From NCBI RefSeq assembly GCF_036997615.1, contig NZ_JAWLQA010000009.1: a stretch of DNA of 64,000 bases, one strand, 5' to 3'. Made by a program: the position numbers and the translations under genes. The stretch is from Brachyspira sp949287565 (lineage in GTDB: Bacteria; Spirochaetota; Brachyspiria; Brachyspirales; Brachyspiraceae). The notes under the pieces were generated by a model. The model made no database searches and was not told the origin of the DNA. It worked only from the letters and a program-made list of their open reading frames with translations. This document shows, one piece after another, positions 48,948 through 57,703 of the stretch (position 1 is its first letter; each line of letters begins with the position of its first letter).

Positions 48948-49264
48948 GCTATGTTCGCCTACGCCTAAAGGTTTGACTTAATAAATTAAGTAACACCTCT
49001 GTGTACCTTCGGTAAATGCTTCGGATCACTTTTTATATCGCTATGTTCGCCTAGCTTAGCTACCTACTTGGTCACCCAAAGGTTTGACTTAATAAATTAA
49101 GTAACACCTCTGTGTACCTTCGGTAAATGCTTCGGATCACTTTTTATATTGCTATGTTCGCCTAGCTTAGCTACCTACTTGGTCACCCAAAGGTTTGACT
49201 TAATAAACTAAGTAGCACACCTGTGTATCTTCGGTAAAGGCTTCGACTCACTTTTATATTACCA
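48948..49264. repeat. 111-bp tandem repeat, about three copies, upstream of trpS
   Basis: AAAGGTTTGACTTAATAAA recurs at 48967, 49078 and 49189, exactly 111 bp apart. GCTATGTTCGCCT lies at 48948, 49040 and 49151; the first unit lacks 19 bp. Copies 1 and 2 are almost identical, while the third has several changes and fades near 49264. Each unit contains the inverted repeat CTTAAT-AA-ATTAAG and paired CTTCGG boxes. No reading frame runs through. It fills most of the 437-bp gap between trpS and ricT. Function is unknown, and it is more GC-rich than other spacers here. Confidence 0.85.
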
Positions 49265-49351
49265 TCTACGCTAGATAATAACTCAATAATAAATTAAGTT
49301 ACATAGCTTAATTACTAGCTTTTTTATTATTGCTAATAAAATTCTAAATAT

Positions 49352-50335
49352 TTATTCTGCTTTAATATTAGCTATTAAAAAACCTTCCTCATTTGTTTTT
49401 AAATCGCTTACACTAATATATATAAGTCTTTTATCTTCTGTTTCTATTAATAATTTTTTATTTAAAGGGTTCAATTCTTTTATAACAGCCGGTACATTAT
49501 TAAATACTAATTTAGTACCAACTTTAGGCAAATCTTTTTTAAGAGCACAATAAGCCTTATATTCATGGGCTAGACAGCACATAAGCCTTCCGCATTGTCC
49601 TGATATTTTCATTGTGTTTAAAAGCATACCCTGTTCTTTTGCCATTTTTATAGTTATAGTTTCAAACTTACCCTTTATCACTTTACAGCATAATTCTCTT
49701 CCGCATATTCCGCATCCGCCTATGGATCTAGCCTCATCTCTTACACCTATTTGTCTTAATTCTATTCTAGTTTTGAAATGTGCTGCTAAGTCTTTTACTA
49801 ATTCTCTAAAATCTATTCTTTCTTCAGCTATAAATTCAAATAAAAGTTTTGCTCTATCCAAAAAATAATAAGAACTTATTAATTTCAAATCTAAATTATG
49901 ATTATTTACTTTTTCTTTGCATATTTTAAAAGCTTCAGCTGCATCTTCCATATTAATTTTATACTGCTCTAAATCTTTTTCATCTGCTATTCTTAAAATA
50001 TTAAATATTTTATTTTTATTATTTTTCATTTTAATATTATTATTTTCTTCTTCAGCAGCAATATCTTTTAATTCTTCAGATATTTCCTCTTCATTGATAG
50101 TTTCATTATCTTCATGTATATCATCATTATTTTCTATATTATCAGAATTTACATTATTCTCTTCTTCCAATAAATCTACATCTATATCTTCAAAATTTAG
50201 CACATGTCCTATTTCTACACCTTCATCTGTTTCTATAACACAGGCATCTTTTACTTTTATATTCTCTATATGTAAATGTTCAAATTTACCTATATTGGAT
50301 CCCCTGAACTTTATATGAGCTATATTTTTTATCAT
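49352..50335 (-). CDS. ricT: PSP1-domain protein, RicT/YaaT-like
   Basis: 327 residues. The conserved cysteine-rich core IGGCGICGRELCC ... GQCGRLMCCLAHEY is the hallmark of PSP1 proteins of the RicT/YaaT group. In Bacillus this protein joins RicA and RicF in an Fe-S-containing complex that affects RNA processing and development; in a spirochaete the partners are unknown. The order is an N-terminal beta-rich part, an acidic Glu/Asp/Asn-rich insert (about 55-100), then the PSP1 core and a C-terminal beta domain. GGAG lies before the ATG. It is read toward the 111-bp repeats upstream of trpS. Confidence 0.85.
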   Translation of the reverse strand: MIKNIAHIKFRGSNIGKFEHLHIENIKVKDACVIETDEGVEIGHVLNFEDIDVDLLEEENNVNSDNIENNDDIHEDNETINEEEISEELKDIAAEEENNNIKMKNNKNKIFNILRIADEKDLEQYKINMEDAAEAFKICKEKVNNHNLDLKLISSYYFLDRAKLLFEFIAEERIDFRELVKDLAAHFKTRIELRQIGVRDEARSIGGCGICGRELCCKVIKGKFETITIKMAKEQGMLLNTMKISGQCGRLMCCLAHEYKAYCALKKDLPKVGTKLVFNNVPAVIKELNPLNKKLLIETEDKRLIYISVSDLKTNEEGFLIANIKAE

Positions 50336-50492
50336 TATAAACTCTCCGCTTCATTGCTATAAATTATAATATTTAAAGTTACTATATTTTATTTTTAAGT
50401 TGATATTATTGCAAGTATTATTTTCAATAATAATATAAAAAATATCCATTATTAAATTATAAAATTAGTTGCTAAAAATTTCATATAGTATA

Positions 50493-50501
50493 TGATATAA
50501 T
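50493..50501 (+). promoter_or_regulatory. Extended -10 promoter element for the lipoprotein gene
   Basis: TGATATAAT, that is TG-n-TATAAT, with no clear -35 box. The predicted start is near 50508, ten bases before the first ATG, so the leader would be very short and has no Shine-Dalgarno sequence. Confidence 0.45.
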
Positions 50502-50517
50502 ATCTTAATAATATAAT

Positions 50518-51138
50518 ATGCAGTTAATTATGAAGTTATTTTTGTTGTTTCCATTATTTTTTTTTATGCTGTCATGTGTAACTGCACCGGAAATTTATTT
50601 AAATAATAATGTAGTATATTGGAAAGAATATGTAGCCAATAAATCATCATCAGATATTTATCAAAATATTTATAGATTTGATAAAAATGCCAATATAGAC
50701 TTTATTGTATATGGTTATAAATCAAAAATAAAATACAAATTGTTCCTAATGAAAGAATCAAATGAAGCATTTTATTATAAAAACACTACATTAAAAAGTT
50801 ATATAATAGAAAGTCTGCCGTCACTTAATCTATATGAAGATGCTTTAAAAAATAATGATAATTCTAGGTTATATATTAATGAATATTTTAATAAAACATT
50901 TTCAGACAGAAGTATCTATTTACCTATAGGTTTAGCATTCAAATACGGTAATTTATATATAGCAAAAACATATGGAAAAGATTATATAGATAGATTATCA
51001 CATTGGCTTAGAAAAAATGGTTACGGTACAGGTAAAGAATGGATACCCGCTATAAATGTGGATTGGAATTCATATCCTGTGCCTATTGAACATGAAATTG
51101 ATTGGAATGATTTAGAGATCATAGGAAAACTATTTTAA
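50518..51138 (+). CDS. Putative lipoprotein of unknown function
   Basis: 206 residues from ATG 50518; a second ATG at 50530 (MKLFLLF) would give a more usual signal peptide, and neither has a ribosome binding site. The signal sequence ends in a lipobox MLSC, so the protein is probably lipid-anchored in the envelope. The mature part is rich in Tyr, Lys and Asn with mixed helix and strand, including DRLSHWLRKNGYGTGKEWIP near the end. No domain is recognised. The next gene begins 138 bp downstream with its own ribosome binding site. Confidence 0.7.
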   Translation: MQLIMKLFLLFPLFFFMLSCVTAPEIYLNNNVVYWKEYVANKSSSDIYQNIYRFDKNANIDFIVYGYKSKIKYKLFLMKESNEAFYYKNTTLKSYIIESLPSLNLYEDALKNNDNSRLYINEYFNKTFSDRSIYLPIGLAFKYGNLYIAKTYGKDYIDRLSHWLRKNGYGTGKEWIPAINVDWNSYPVPIEHEIDWNDLEIIGKLF

Positions 51139-51276
51139 TACATGTATTAAATGTATCTTTAACTTCATTACATAGTTATAATATGCTAGTAATAATATAG
51201 TAATATAGTTATTTTTTTCCATTCCTATTTATCATTTATGCATTAAAATTATAAATATATATGTAGGAGAGTAGAG

Positions 51277-51951
51277 ATGGAGAAAAGTGCTTTTTATATT
51301 GACATACAAAATAAATATAATAAACCCAAAAAAATAGGGGAGCTATACTCTGCAATATCCCATGGTATAGGTGCTTTACTTGGTATTGCAGGACTTGTTC
51401 TTATGCTTGTAAAGATAAAAGTTAATCCTATACCTATAATAATTTATGGTTCAGGAATAATATTTTTATACACATTTAGTTCTCTATATCATTTCTTTCC
51501 TGATGGTAAAGTTAAACAGTTATTTAGAAAATTCGATCATATAGGAATATATGTATTTATAGCGGCAACTTATACTCCAGTTTGTATATTTTCACTTCCT
51601 AGAAATGTGGGCATATTAATATTATCTGTTATATGGTCTTGTGCTTTGATAGGAATATTGTCAAATACAGTTATAAAATACAAAAACATTGTTCTAAGGT
51701 TGGTTTTATATATATTAATGGGCTGGATAATTGTATTTGCATTCAAACCTTTAATGAATAGATTTGATATTCTGCATTTAAATTGGCTTATATGGGGCGG
51801 AATATTCTATACTATAGGTGCTTTCTTATATGCTTTGGGTAAAAAATGTAATGATAAAACTAAACAATTTACCCATGATATTTTCCATATATTTGTATTA
51901 ATGGGTTCTTTTGCTCATTATTGGTTTTTATATAGTTATGTTATAAATTAA
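51277..51951 (+). CDS. Hemolysin III / PAQR-family membrane protein
   Basis: 224 residues with seven hydrophobic segments. Family signatures are visible: GELYSAISHGIGALLG (first conserved His), SSLYHFF, FDHIGIYVFIAATYTP, and the C-terminal HDIFHIFVLMGSFAHYW with the His residues that in PAQR relatives bind zinc. Bacterial members (TrhA/YqfA) are inner-membrane proteins tied to membrane-lipid or energy homeostasis; the name hemolysin III comes from a Bacillus cereus protein and does not prove haemolytic action here. AGGAG lies 8 nt before the ATG. It precedes mnmH by 59 bp on the same strand. Confidence 0.92.
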   Translation: MEKSAFYIDIQNKYNKPKKIGELYSAISHGIGALLGIAGLVLMLVKIKVNPIPIIIYGSGIIFLYTFSSLYHFFPDGKVKQLFRKFDHIGIYVFIAATYTPVCIFSLPRNVGILILSVIWSCALIGILSNTVIKYKNIVLRLVLYILMGWIIVFAFKPLMNRFDILHLNWLIWGGIFYTIGAFLYALGKKCNDKTKQFTHDIFHIFVLMGSFAHYWFLYSYVIN

Positions 51952-52010
51952 TGTCTTTACTTTTTTAATTTTTTCTATATTATATTTGCATAATAATATA
52001 AGAGGTTATT

Positions 52011-53039
52011 ATGGTTAAAGTTATTGATATAGAAGAATTTTTGAAATTAGCAAATAATGATGAATTACCTATAATAGATGTACGTTCACCAATAGAATAT
52101 AATCATGCTCATATTCCAAATGCTTACAATGTATATTTATTCAATGATGAAGAGAGAAAAGATGTAGGTACTATATACAAGCAAATAGGAAGGAAAGAGG
52201 CTATATTAAAGGGATTGGAATATGTATCTGTTAGAATGACTGCTATATTAAAATCCATTGATGAAATAGCTAGGAAATATAATTCTACTAATAAAATACT
52301 TATGCATTGTTTTAGAGGCGGAATGCGTAGTGAATCCACTGCTTGGCTTTGTTCAAATTATGGATATGATGTTTATATGCTTAAAGGCGGATATAAAAGA
52401 TATAGAAACTATGTACTAGACTCATTTGAAAGGGATTATAAAATATATTTGCTTACAGGAAGAACAGGAAGCGGAAAAACATTAATATTAAACAAATTGA
52501 AATCCATAGGATATAATGTAATAGATTTAGAGAAAATAGCAAAACACAAAGGTTCTGCTTTTGGATGGATAAATGAAGGAGAACAGCCATCCCAGGAACA
52601 ATTTGAAAATAATCTTTCCTATGAACTATTAAAATATGATATCAATTCAACACTTTGGTTTGAAGATGAAAGTTTGCTTATAGGAAGAAGAGCGATACCA
52701 AAATCTTTATTCAATAAAATGAGGGAAGCTCAAAAAATCATATATTTAGACATACCAAAGGAATGCAGAGCTGAATATATAGTTGATACTTATGGAAAAT
52801 ATAATATTGATGATTTAAAGGAATCTATTTTAAAGATAAAAAAGCGTTTGGGCGGAGAAAGATTAAAAGAATCTTTAGAATTGCTTGATAATGGCAATAT
52901 ATATGAATGTGTACTTAATATGCTTTACTATTATGATAAGGCATACAAACTTAGTATAAATGAAGACAGATTAGTATCAATAAAATGTGAAGATAATAAT
53001 TTTGACAATATAGTAGAATCTATTATAAAAGCAATATAA
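52011..53039 (+). CDS. mnmH: tRNA 2-selenouridine synthase
   Basis: Converts 2-thiouridine at the wobble position of some tRNAs to 2-selenouridine through a geranylated intermediate, using selenophosphate. 342 residues. The N-terminal rhodanese domain has DVRSPIEYNHAHIPNA and the active-site loop CFRGGMRS with catalytic Cys near residue 100. The C-terminal P-loop domain starts with GRTGSGKT (residues 150-157) and keeps FEDES. This layout is the MnmH (SelU/YbbB) family. AGAGG lies before the ATG. It implies that the cell has SelD and selenium metabolism. A hairpin terminator follows. Confidence 0.95.
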   Translation: MVKVIDIEEFLKLANNDELPIIDVRSPIEYNHAHIPNAYNVYLFNDEERKDVGTIYKQIGRKEAILKGLEYVSVRMTAILKSIDEIARKYNSTNKILMHCFRGGMRSESTAWLCSNYGYDVYMLKGGYKRYRNYVLDSFERDYKIYLLTGRTGSGKTLILNKLKSIGYNVIDLEKIAKHKGSAFGWINEGEQPSQEQFENNLSYELLKYDINSTLWFEDESLLIGRRAIPKSLFNKMREAQKIIYLDIPKECRAEYIVDTYGKYNIDDLKESILKIKKRLGGERLKESLELLDNGNIYECVLNMLYYYDKAYKLSINEDRLVSIKCEDNNFDNIVESIIKAI

Positions 53040-53058
53040 AATTAACTGTTAAACTAAA

Positions 53059-53090
53059 AAGCGATAGAGAAAAACTCTATCACTTTTTTT
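53059..53090. terminator. Bidirectional terminator between mnmH and the chemoreceptor gene
   Basis: Stem AGCGATAGAG and CTCTATCACT (one mismatch) around AAAAA, followed by seven T on the plus strand and TTTTTAG on the minus strand. It serves two convergent genes. Confidence 0.85.
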
Positions 53091-53109
53091 ATTTATTATT
53101 TAATAAAGA

Positions 53110-55236
53110 TTAAAATGATTCAAAACCATCTGAAGTATCTTTAGAAGTATCAAATGTATTGCCAAACTCATTATCTTTTACTGTTCTAGCTGGAGTTGGA
53201 GCAGGCATTTTTTCTTCATGATGTTTTTTAATAGGGCTTTTTAACTCTGGTTTTTTAGTAACAGGTTTTTGAGGTTCAGATTTTGGAGCAGGTTTATTTT
53301 CTTGTACTGCCTTTGTATCTGTAGTAGGGGAAGCTTTTTTTCTTTCAACTTTAGATATATTCTTTTTATAGTTAGTACCTCTTAATTTGAAGAATTCCAT
53401 AGCAGATAATAATTCTTCAGCTTGAGAGAATAAAGCTTCAGAAGCAGCAGTAGCTTCTTCTACTAAAGCAGCATTTTGCTGAGTAGTCATATCCATTTGA
53501 GTAATAGCGATATTAACTTGATCAACACCTGCCTGCTGTTCCATAGCAGTAGAACTTAAATCCTGCATAATTTTTGCTGTTTCTTCTATTTGAACTCTTA
53601 AGTTTTGGAATATTTCTTTAGATTCTCTAGCAGTTTCTGTAGCAGCAGCTATTTTTTCTTCAGAATCAGCAACTAAAGTAGTAATATCTTTAACTGAAGT
53701 TTGAGTTGTTTGAGCTAAGTTTCTAACTTCAGAAGCAACAACTGCAAAACCTCTTCCTTGTTCTCCGGCACGTGCAGCTTCAACTGCAGCATTAAGAGCA
53801 AGTATATTAGTTTGGAATGCTATATCTTCAATTATTTTAGTAATAGCACTAATTTTAGAACTTGATTCATATACAGCCTCAATATTTTGAGTACTTTCTT
53901 CTATGATTCTTCCAGCTTCCTCAATAGCTTTTTTAGAACTAATCATCATATTATTACCTTCTAAAGTATGTTCAGCAGATGATTTAATTGTAGAAGCAAT
54001 CTCTTCCATAGAAGAAGCAGTTTCTTCTAGTCCTGAAGCCTGATTTTCTGTTCTATTTGATAAATCTATATTACCTTGTGCTACTTCATTAGCAGATGCT
54101 TTTACTGTATAAGCACCATCATATACTATTCTTACTTTTTCATTCAATTGATCTAGAATATTTATTAAAGCAACAGCAATTTCACCAAATTCATCTTTTC
54201 TCTTCTCAAATCCAGGAGGTGTAGACCAACTAAGATCACCTTTAGATAAACTAGTCAAATCTATAGCTAAAACATGTAATATAGTAGTTATTTTATTTAT
54301 ATAGAATACTATTACCAAAGAAGCAATTAGAAGTATTACTATAGTACCAATAATAGCATATCTTTTCATAGAAGAAATATGAGAGAATAATTCTGCTGAT
54401 TCTATACTCATAACAACAGACCAACCAGATATAGGTTCTTTATAAAAAGTAGCTATTGAATCTTTACCATTAAAAGGTGATTTAAACTCATAATATCCTG
54501 ATTCATTTGCCACAGCATATTTAATATAATCTGCATTTCTTAAAACCTCATTTCTAACATGAGAAGGAACTGGGTCAGCAATTACCCATCTGTCTTTATC
54601 AACTATGAATGGGTGTCCTGTATTTCCAAATTTAACTAAATTTAATTCTTTATCTATAAACTTGAGCCAATCAACCATAATTGATAAAGCACCGATAACA
54701 TTTCCTCTTTCATCTTCTAAAGGTGAAAATATTTTTACAACCCATTTAGTAGAATCTGCCGGAAACTGATCTACTGTATAATGCATTGAAGATTCTCCTG
54801 TCATAATCTTCTGCCATAATTCTGTTCCGCTAAAGTTTCTAGCTACATTCATTATCTGACCGCCCAAACTATCAGCTATAACATTACCCTGTCCATCTAA
54901 TAATACCATACCATCAATACTAGGATTATTCCTAACAACATTTTCCAATGTAGCATCGGCTGTAGCCTTATTTTCAGGTGTTCTTGAAACTATATAATTT
55001 CTTAATTCTGGGAAACTTCCAGCTATAGATTCAGAAAGATATATGTTTTGTGCTAACCATACATTAATCATTCTTGAATAAACTTTGGTAGTAGATTCAA
55101 AACCAAATATAGCTGAACTTCTTATTCCTTGAGAGCCTATATTAATAATTAATGTTACTAATATTATGGTCATAATAGTAACAAGCAGCATTACAAAGAA
55201 CGGGATTTTAACTTTCAAGGATTGCAATTTTCTCAC
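53110..55236 (-). CDS. Methyl-accepting chemotaxis protein with dCache-type sensor
   Basis: About 708 residues. I choose GTG 55236, because GGAG lies 7 nt upstream while the in-frame TTG at 55242 is too close to it. Layout: membrane helix (about 11-32), a large periplasmic part (about 33-275) that reads as a double Cache sensor (TVDQFPADSTKWVVKIFSPL, VDKDRWVIADP), second membrane helix (about 282-305), HAMP, and the cytoplasmic signalling tip EDIAFQTNILALNAAVEAAR. After a Lys/Pro-rich tether of about 70 residues it ends in GFESF, fitting the xWExF-type pentapeptide that docks CheR/CheB. It senses small molecules outside the inner membrane and signals through CheW/CheA to the flagellar motor. 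The ligand is unknown. It is transcribed alone. Confidence 0.95.
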   Translation of the reverse strand: MRKLQSLKVKIPFFVMLLVTIMTIILVTLIINIGSQGIRSSAIFGFESTTKVYSRMINVWLAQNIYLSESIAGSFPELRNYIVSRTPENKATADATLENVVRNNPSIDGMVLLDGQGNVIADSLGGQIMNVARNFSGTELWQKIMTGESSMHYTVDQFPADSTKWVVKIFSPLEDERGNVIGALSIMVDWLKFIDKELNLVKFGNTGHPFIVDKDRWVIADPVPSHVRNEVLRNADYIKYAVANESGYYEFKSPFNGKDSIATFYKEPISGWSVVMSIESAELFSHISSMKRYAIIGTIVILLIASLVIVFYINKITTILHVLAIDLTSLSKGDLSWSTPPGFEKRKDEFGEIAVALINILDQLNEKVRIVYDGAYTVKASANEVAQGNIDLSNRTENQASGLEETASSMEEIASTIKSSAEHTLEGNNMMISSKKAIEEAGRIIEESTQNIEAVYESSSKISAITKIIEDIAFQTNILALNAAVEAARAGEQGRGFAVVASEVRNLAQTTQTSVKDITTLVADSEEKIAAATETARESKEIFQNLRVQIEETAKIMQDLSSTAMEQQAGVDQVNIAITQMDMTTQQNAALVEEATAASEALFSQAEELLSAMEFFKLRGTNYKKNISKVERKKASPTTDTKAVQENKPAPKSEPQKPVTKKPELKSPIKKHHEEKMPAPTPARTVKDNEFGNTFDTSKDTSDGFESF

Positions 55237-55391
55237 TTTCAAACTCCAACAATTATTTTACAAAAATATTATAATTCATATATATAATAACAATATTTTT
55301 TATGAAGTCAAGATATATTTTTCATATATCGTAATAATTATCGGATATTTTTTATATATTTTTAATAATTGAGAAGTTTTGTATTATTTTT

Positions 55392-56084
55392 TTATTTATT
55401 TTTTTTATTTTCAGCTTCGCTATTTCTCAAATAAAGAGGCAATAAATTAAAAATATTATCAAAATTATTTGATTTTATTCTAGGTATCGACAGTTTTATA
55501 CAATTAGATGCTTTTATTATATTGAATGATTTATCCAAATCATTTATTTTATAGTTTTTTAATTTTTCTTTGAAATAATCCTGATTTTTATAAAATCCAT
55601 CTCCGCATAGGGTAAGAGTTTTATCATTACTATCTATAGAATCAATTATATTTATAAACTCTTCATAAGTTAAATCTAAATTTTCTTTTATTTTATTATT
55701 TCCTGAATATATATCAGCATAAATGCTTCCTTTCCTAGCATCTATCATACTTGCTTTTATTCCGCCATAATCCTTTATATTTTCATATAATGTTTCTAAA
55801 CTTGAAATACCTACAATAGGTATATTTTTAGCATAACAAATTGTTTTTACTGTGGCAAATGCTATTCTTAATGCAGTAAAAGATCCAGGTCCAATTCCCA
55901 ATACTATATAATTTATTTTATCAAGTGAAATATTATTTTCTTTTAGAAAATTATTTAAGACAGGAAGTATTTCCTCATTATGATTTCTTACATCTTCTTT
56001 ATTGTATTCGATTATAGAATCATCATCTTTTTGCAAGGCTATAGAAAAACTGCTGGATACTGTATCAAATGCTAATATATTCAT
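55392..56084 (-). CDS. tsaB: tRNA threonylcarbamoyladenosine biosynthesis protein TsaB
   Basis: Non-catalytic partner of TsaD in the complex that makes t6A37 in tRNAs reading ANN codons. 230 residues. MNILAFDTVSSSFSIAL and VLGIGPGSFTALRIAFATVK are characteristic of the TsaB (YeaZ) branch of the ASKHA fold, and the C-terminal half is diverged, as usual. Its ATG overlaps the yaaR stop by 4 bases (ATGA), so the two are translationally coupled. Confidence 0.93.
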   Translation of the reverse strand: MNILAFDTVSSSFSIALQKDDDSIIEYNKEDVRNHNEEILPVLNNFLKENNISLDKINYIVLGIGPGSFTALRIAFATVKTICYAKNIPIVGISSLETLYENIKDYGGIKASMIDARKGSIYADIYSGNNKIKENLDLTYEEFINIIDSIDSNDKTLTLCGDGFYKNQDYFKEKLKNYKINDLDKSFNIIKASNCIKLSIPRIKSNNFDNIFNLLPLYLRNSEAENKKNK

Positions 56085-56536
56085 GACATTAAATCTAATA
56101 CTAAACCTTTAAGTCTCATAACCTTATTTGCAATAGCAATATGATTCTTCTGTTCTGACATTATTAATCTGTATAATGAATCGAGTTCTTCATTTATCTT
56201 TGAAACTACTTGATATTCACGGCCTCTTCTCATATATGATGATACTATTCTTATTCTGTAAGCATCTTTTACTAATTTATCTGTTAATGATCTTATTAAA
56301 TCTCTAAATTTTTGAAAGTCCTTCATATTAGCGCTTTTTTCAAGCATATTTCCAGCATCATATATTTGTCTTTTTAATTCATCTAATTCATAAGAATATC
56401 TTTTAATTTCCTTTTCTTCTTCGAGCATTGCAGCAAATGGAGAAGATGAAACAGCTACTTTCATAGAAGCATCTTGCGATGTCATTAATAGACTGTTTAA
56501 ATTCATTTCTCTATTTCTTCTTTCCTGAACTCTCAT
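56081..56536 (-). CDS. YaaR family (DUF327) protein
   Basis: 151 residues, soluble and helical. The segment from EIKRYSYELDELKRQIYDAG through SYMRRGREYQVVSKINEELD to the C-terminus matches the YaaR/DUF327 pattern; the biochemical role of the family is not established to my knowledge. GGAG lies before the ATG. It overlaps tsaB by 4 bases, and its upstream region holds a perfect palindrome (56571-56589) related to the one at the giant gene promoter. Confidence 0.8.
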   Translation of the reverse strand: MRVQERRNREMNLNSLLMTSQDASMKVAVSSSPFAAMLEEEKEIKRYSYELDELKRQIYDAGNMLEKSANMKDFQKFRDLIRSLTDKLVKDAYRIRIVSSYMRRGREYQVVSKINEELDSLYRLIMSEQKNHIAIANKVMRLKGLVLDLMS

Positions 56537-56570
56537 TATTTTTCTCCATAATTTATTTTCTGTTAATATA

Positions 56571-56589
56571 TTATGTTAACTTAACATAA
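56571..56589. promoter_or_regulatory. Palindrome TTATGTTAA-C-TTAACATAA upstream of yaaR
   Basis: A perfect inverted repeat of 9-bp arms around one base, 35 bases before the yaaR start codon and inside the likely promoter (a minus-strand TTGAAA lies just upstream). The 9-bp arm is the same as in the palindrome over the giant gene's -10 box, in the opposite arrangement. Confidence 0.5.
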
Positions 56590-56679
56590 ATTAGATAAAA
56601 TTTCAATATATACAACATATAATAAATCGTATTTTTACTATTTTACTTTATCACTTTATTTTTATCTTTATTTAAATAA

Positions 56680-56707
56680 TTGAAAAAAATATTAAAAGTT
56701 TTATAAT
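56680..56707 (+). promoter_or_regulatory. Sigma70-type promoter of the PLP homeostasis gene
   Basis: TTGAAA (56680-56685), a 16-bp spacer and TATAAT (56702-56707). Predicted +1 near 56714 lies after the first in-frame ATG (56708), which rules that ATG out and supports the start at 56732. Confidence 0.7.
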
Positions 56708-56731
56708 ATGATAAAGTTTAAGGAAGTAACT

Positions 56732-57427
56732 ATGAATAGAAATGAAATATTGGAAAGATATAATCAAATATTAAATAATATTAATGCCGCAAAACAAAAA
56801 TACAATATAGAATACAATATAAATATAGTAGCTGTAAGTAAATATTCTTCTATTGAAACTATAAAAGAATTTCTATCATTAGATATAGATTTACCACTTG
56901 GAGAAAGTAAGGCTCAAAGCTTAAGAGATAGAGCAGGGGAGATTGCCCAATTAAAAAACAATGTCAAATGGCATTTTATAGGACGAATACAATCAAATAA
57001 AGTAAAATATATAGTAAGGTATGCTGATTTAATACAAAGTGTAGACTCAGTTGAAATAGCTGAATGTATAAATAAAGAGGCTATAAAAAATAATAAAACT
57101 CAAGATATATTGCTGCAATTCAATATAAGCGATGAAGATCAGAAGGGCGGATTTAATATAAATAATTATACGGATATATATGATAATATTATAAAAATGT
57201 CTAATATATCTGTTAAAGGTTTAATGGGCATAGGGAAAGATAGTGAGAATTTACTACTAATTGAAGAAGAATTTGAGAAACTTAATACTATATATAAATC
57301 TATTAATTTAAAATACAATAATCCTTTATCGATACTTTCTATGGGTATGTCATCAGATTATGAACTTGCAATAAAACATGGTTCGAATATGATAAGAATA
57401 GGAAGCAGTTTCTTGGGTAATTCTTAA
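56732..57427 (+). CDS. YggS family pyridoxal phosphate homeostasis protein
   Basis: 231 residues from ATG 56732, chosen because AGGAAG precedes it and the promoter lies over the earlier ATG. PLP-binding TIM-barrel protein (YggS/PLPBP) that holds PLP and balances vitamin B6 and amino-acid pools. The PLP lysine is Lys37 in VAVSKYSS. Also typical are WHFIGRIQSNKVKYIV, GLMGIG and the C-terminal LSMGMSSDYELAIKHGSNMIRIGSSFLG. The usual GENYVQE stretch reads GESKAQS here. It is transcribed alone, divergent from yaaR-tsaB. Confidence 0.93.
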   Translation: MNRNEILERYNQILNNINAAKQKYNIEYNINIVAVSKYSSIETIKEFLSLDIDLPLGESKAQSLRDRAGEIAQLKNNVKWHFIGRIQSNKVKYIVRYADLIQSVDSVEIAECINKEAIKNNKTQDILLQFNISDEDQKGGFNINNYTDIYDNIIKMSNISVKGLMGIGKDSENLLLIEEEFEKLNTIYKSINLKYNNPLSILSMGMSSDYELAIKHGSNMIRIGSSFLGNS

Positions 57428-57703
57428 TCTTATATATTTTATAAAAATAGGCTAGGGTAGAGAAAGATTTTTTTAAAAGAGTATATTATGATAACCTATT
57501 TAAAATAATTTATATTAAAAAATTGTTTTAAATATATAATAACCTTACTGCATAATAAATAGTAATTAGAAAATACTTAAAGTTAATGTCAAATATTTAT
57601 TTTAAATTAAATAACAAAGTAAGTATTCAGACTAATATAAATACTATATAATAGAAGAAAATCAAAAAATATTTTCAATAATAATGCAAAAATTAAATAA
57701 TAA

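Noticed and set aside
48948..49264. CRISPR array
   Set aside because: The repeats are directly abutting 111-bp units without unique spacers, and no cas gene is near.
49614..50318. Plus-strand open frames opposite ricT
   Set aside because: They run antisense to a clearly conserved PSP1 gene and have no independent support.
51277..51951. Calling the hemolysin III homologue a virulence haemolysin
   Set aside because: The family is widespread and mostly not haemolytic; the sequence only supports PAQR-type membrane protein.
56708..56731. Earlier start codon for the PLP homeostasis protein
   Set aside because: It lies directly after the -10 box, before the predicted transcript start, while the ATG at 56732 has AGGAAG.
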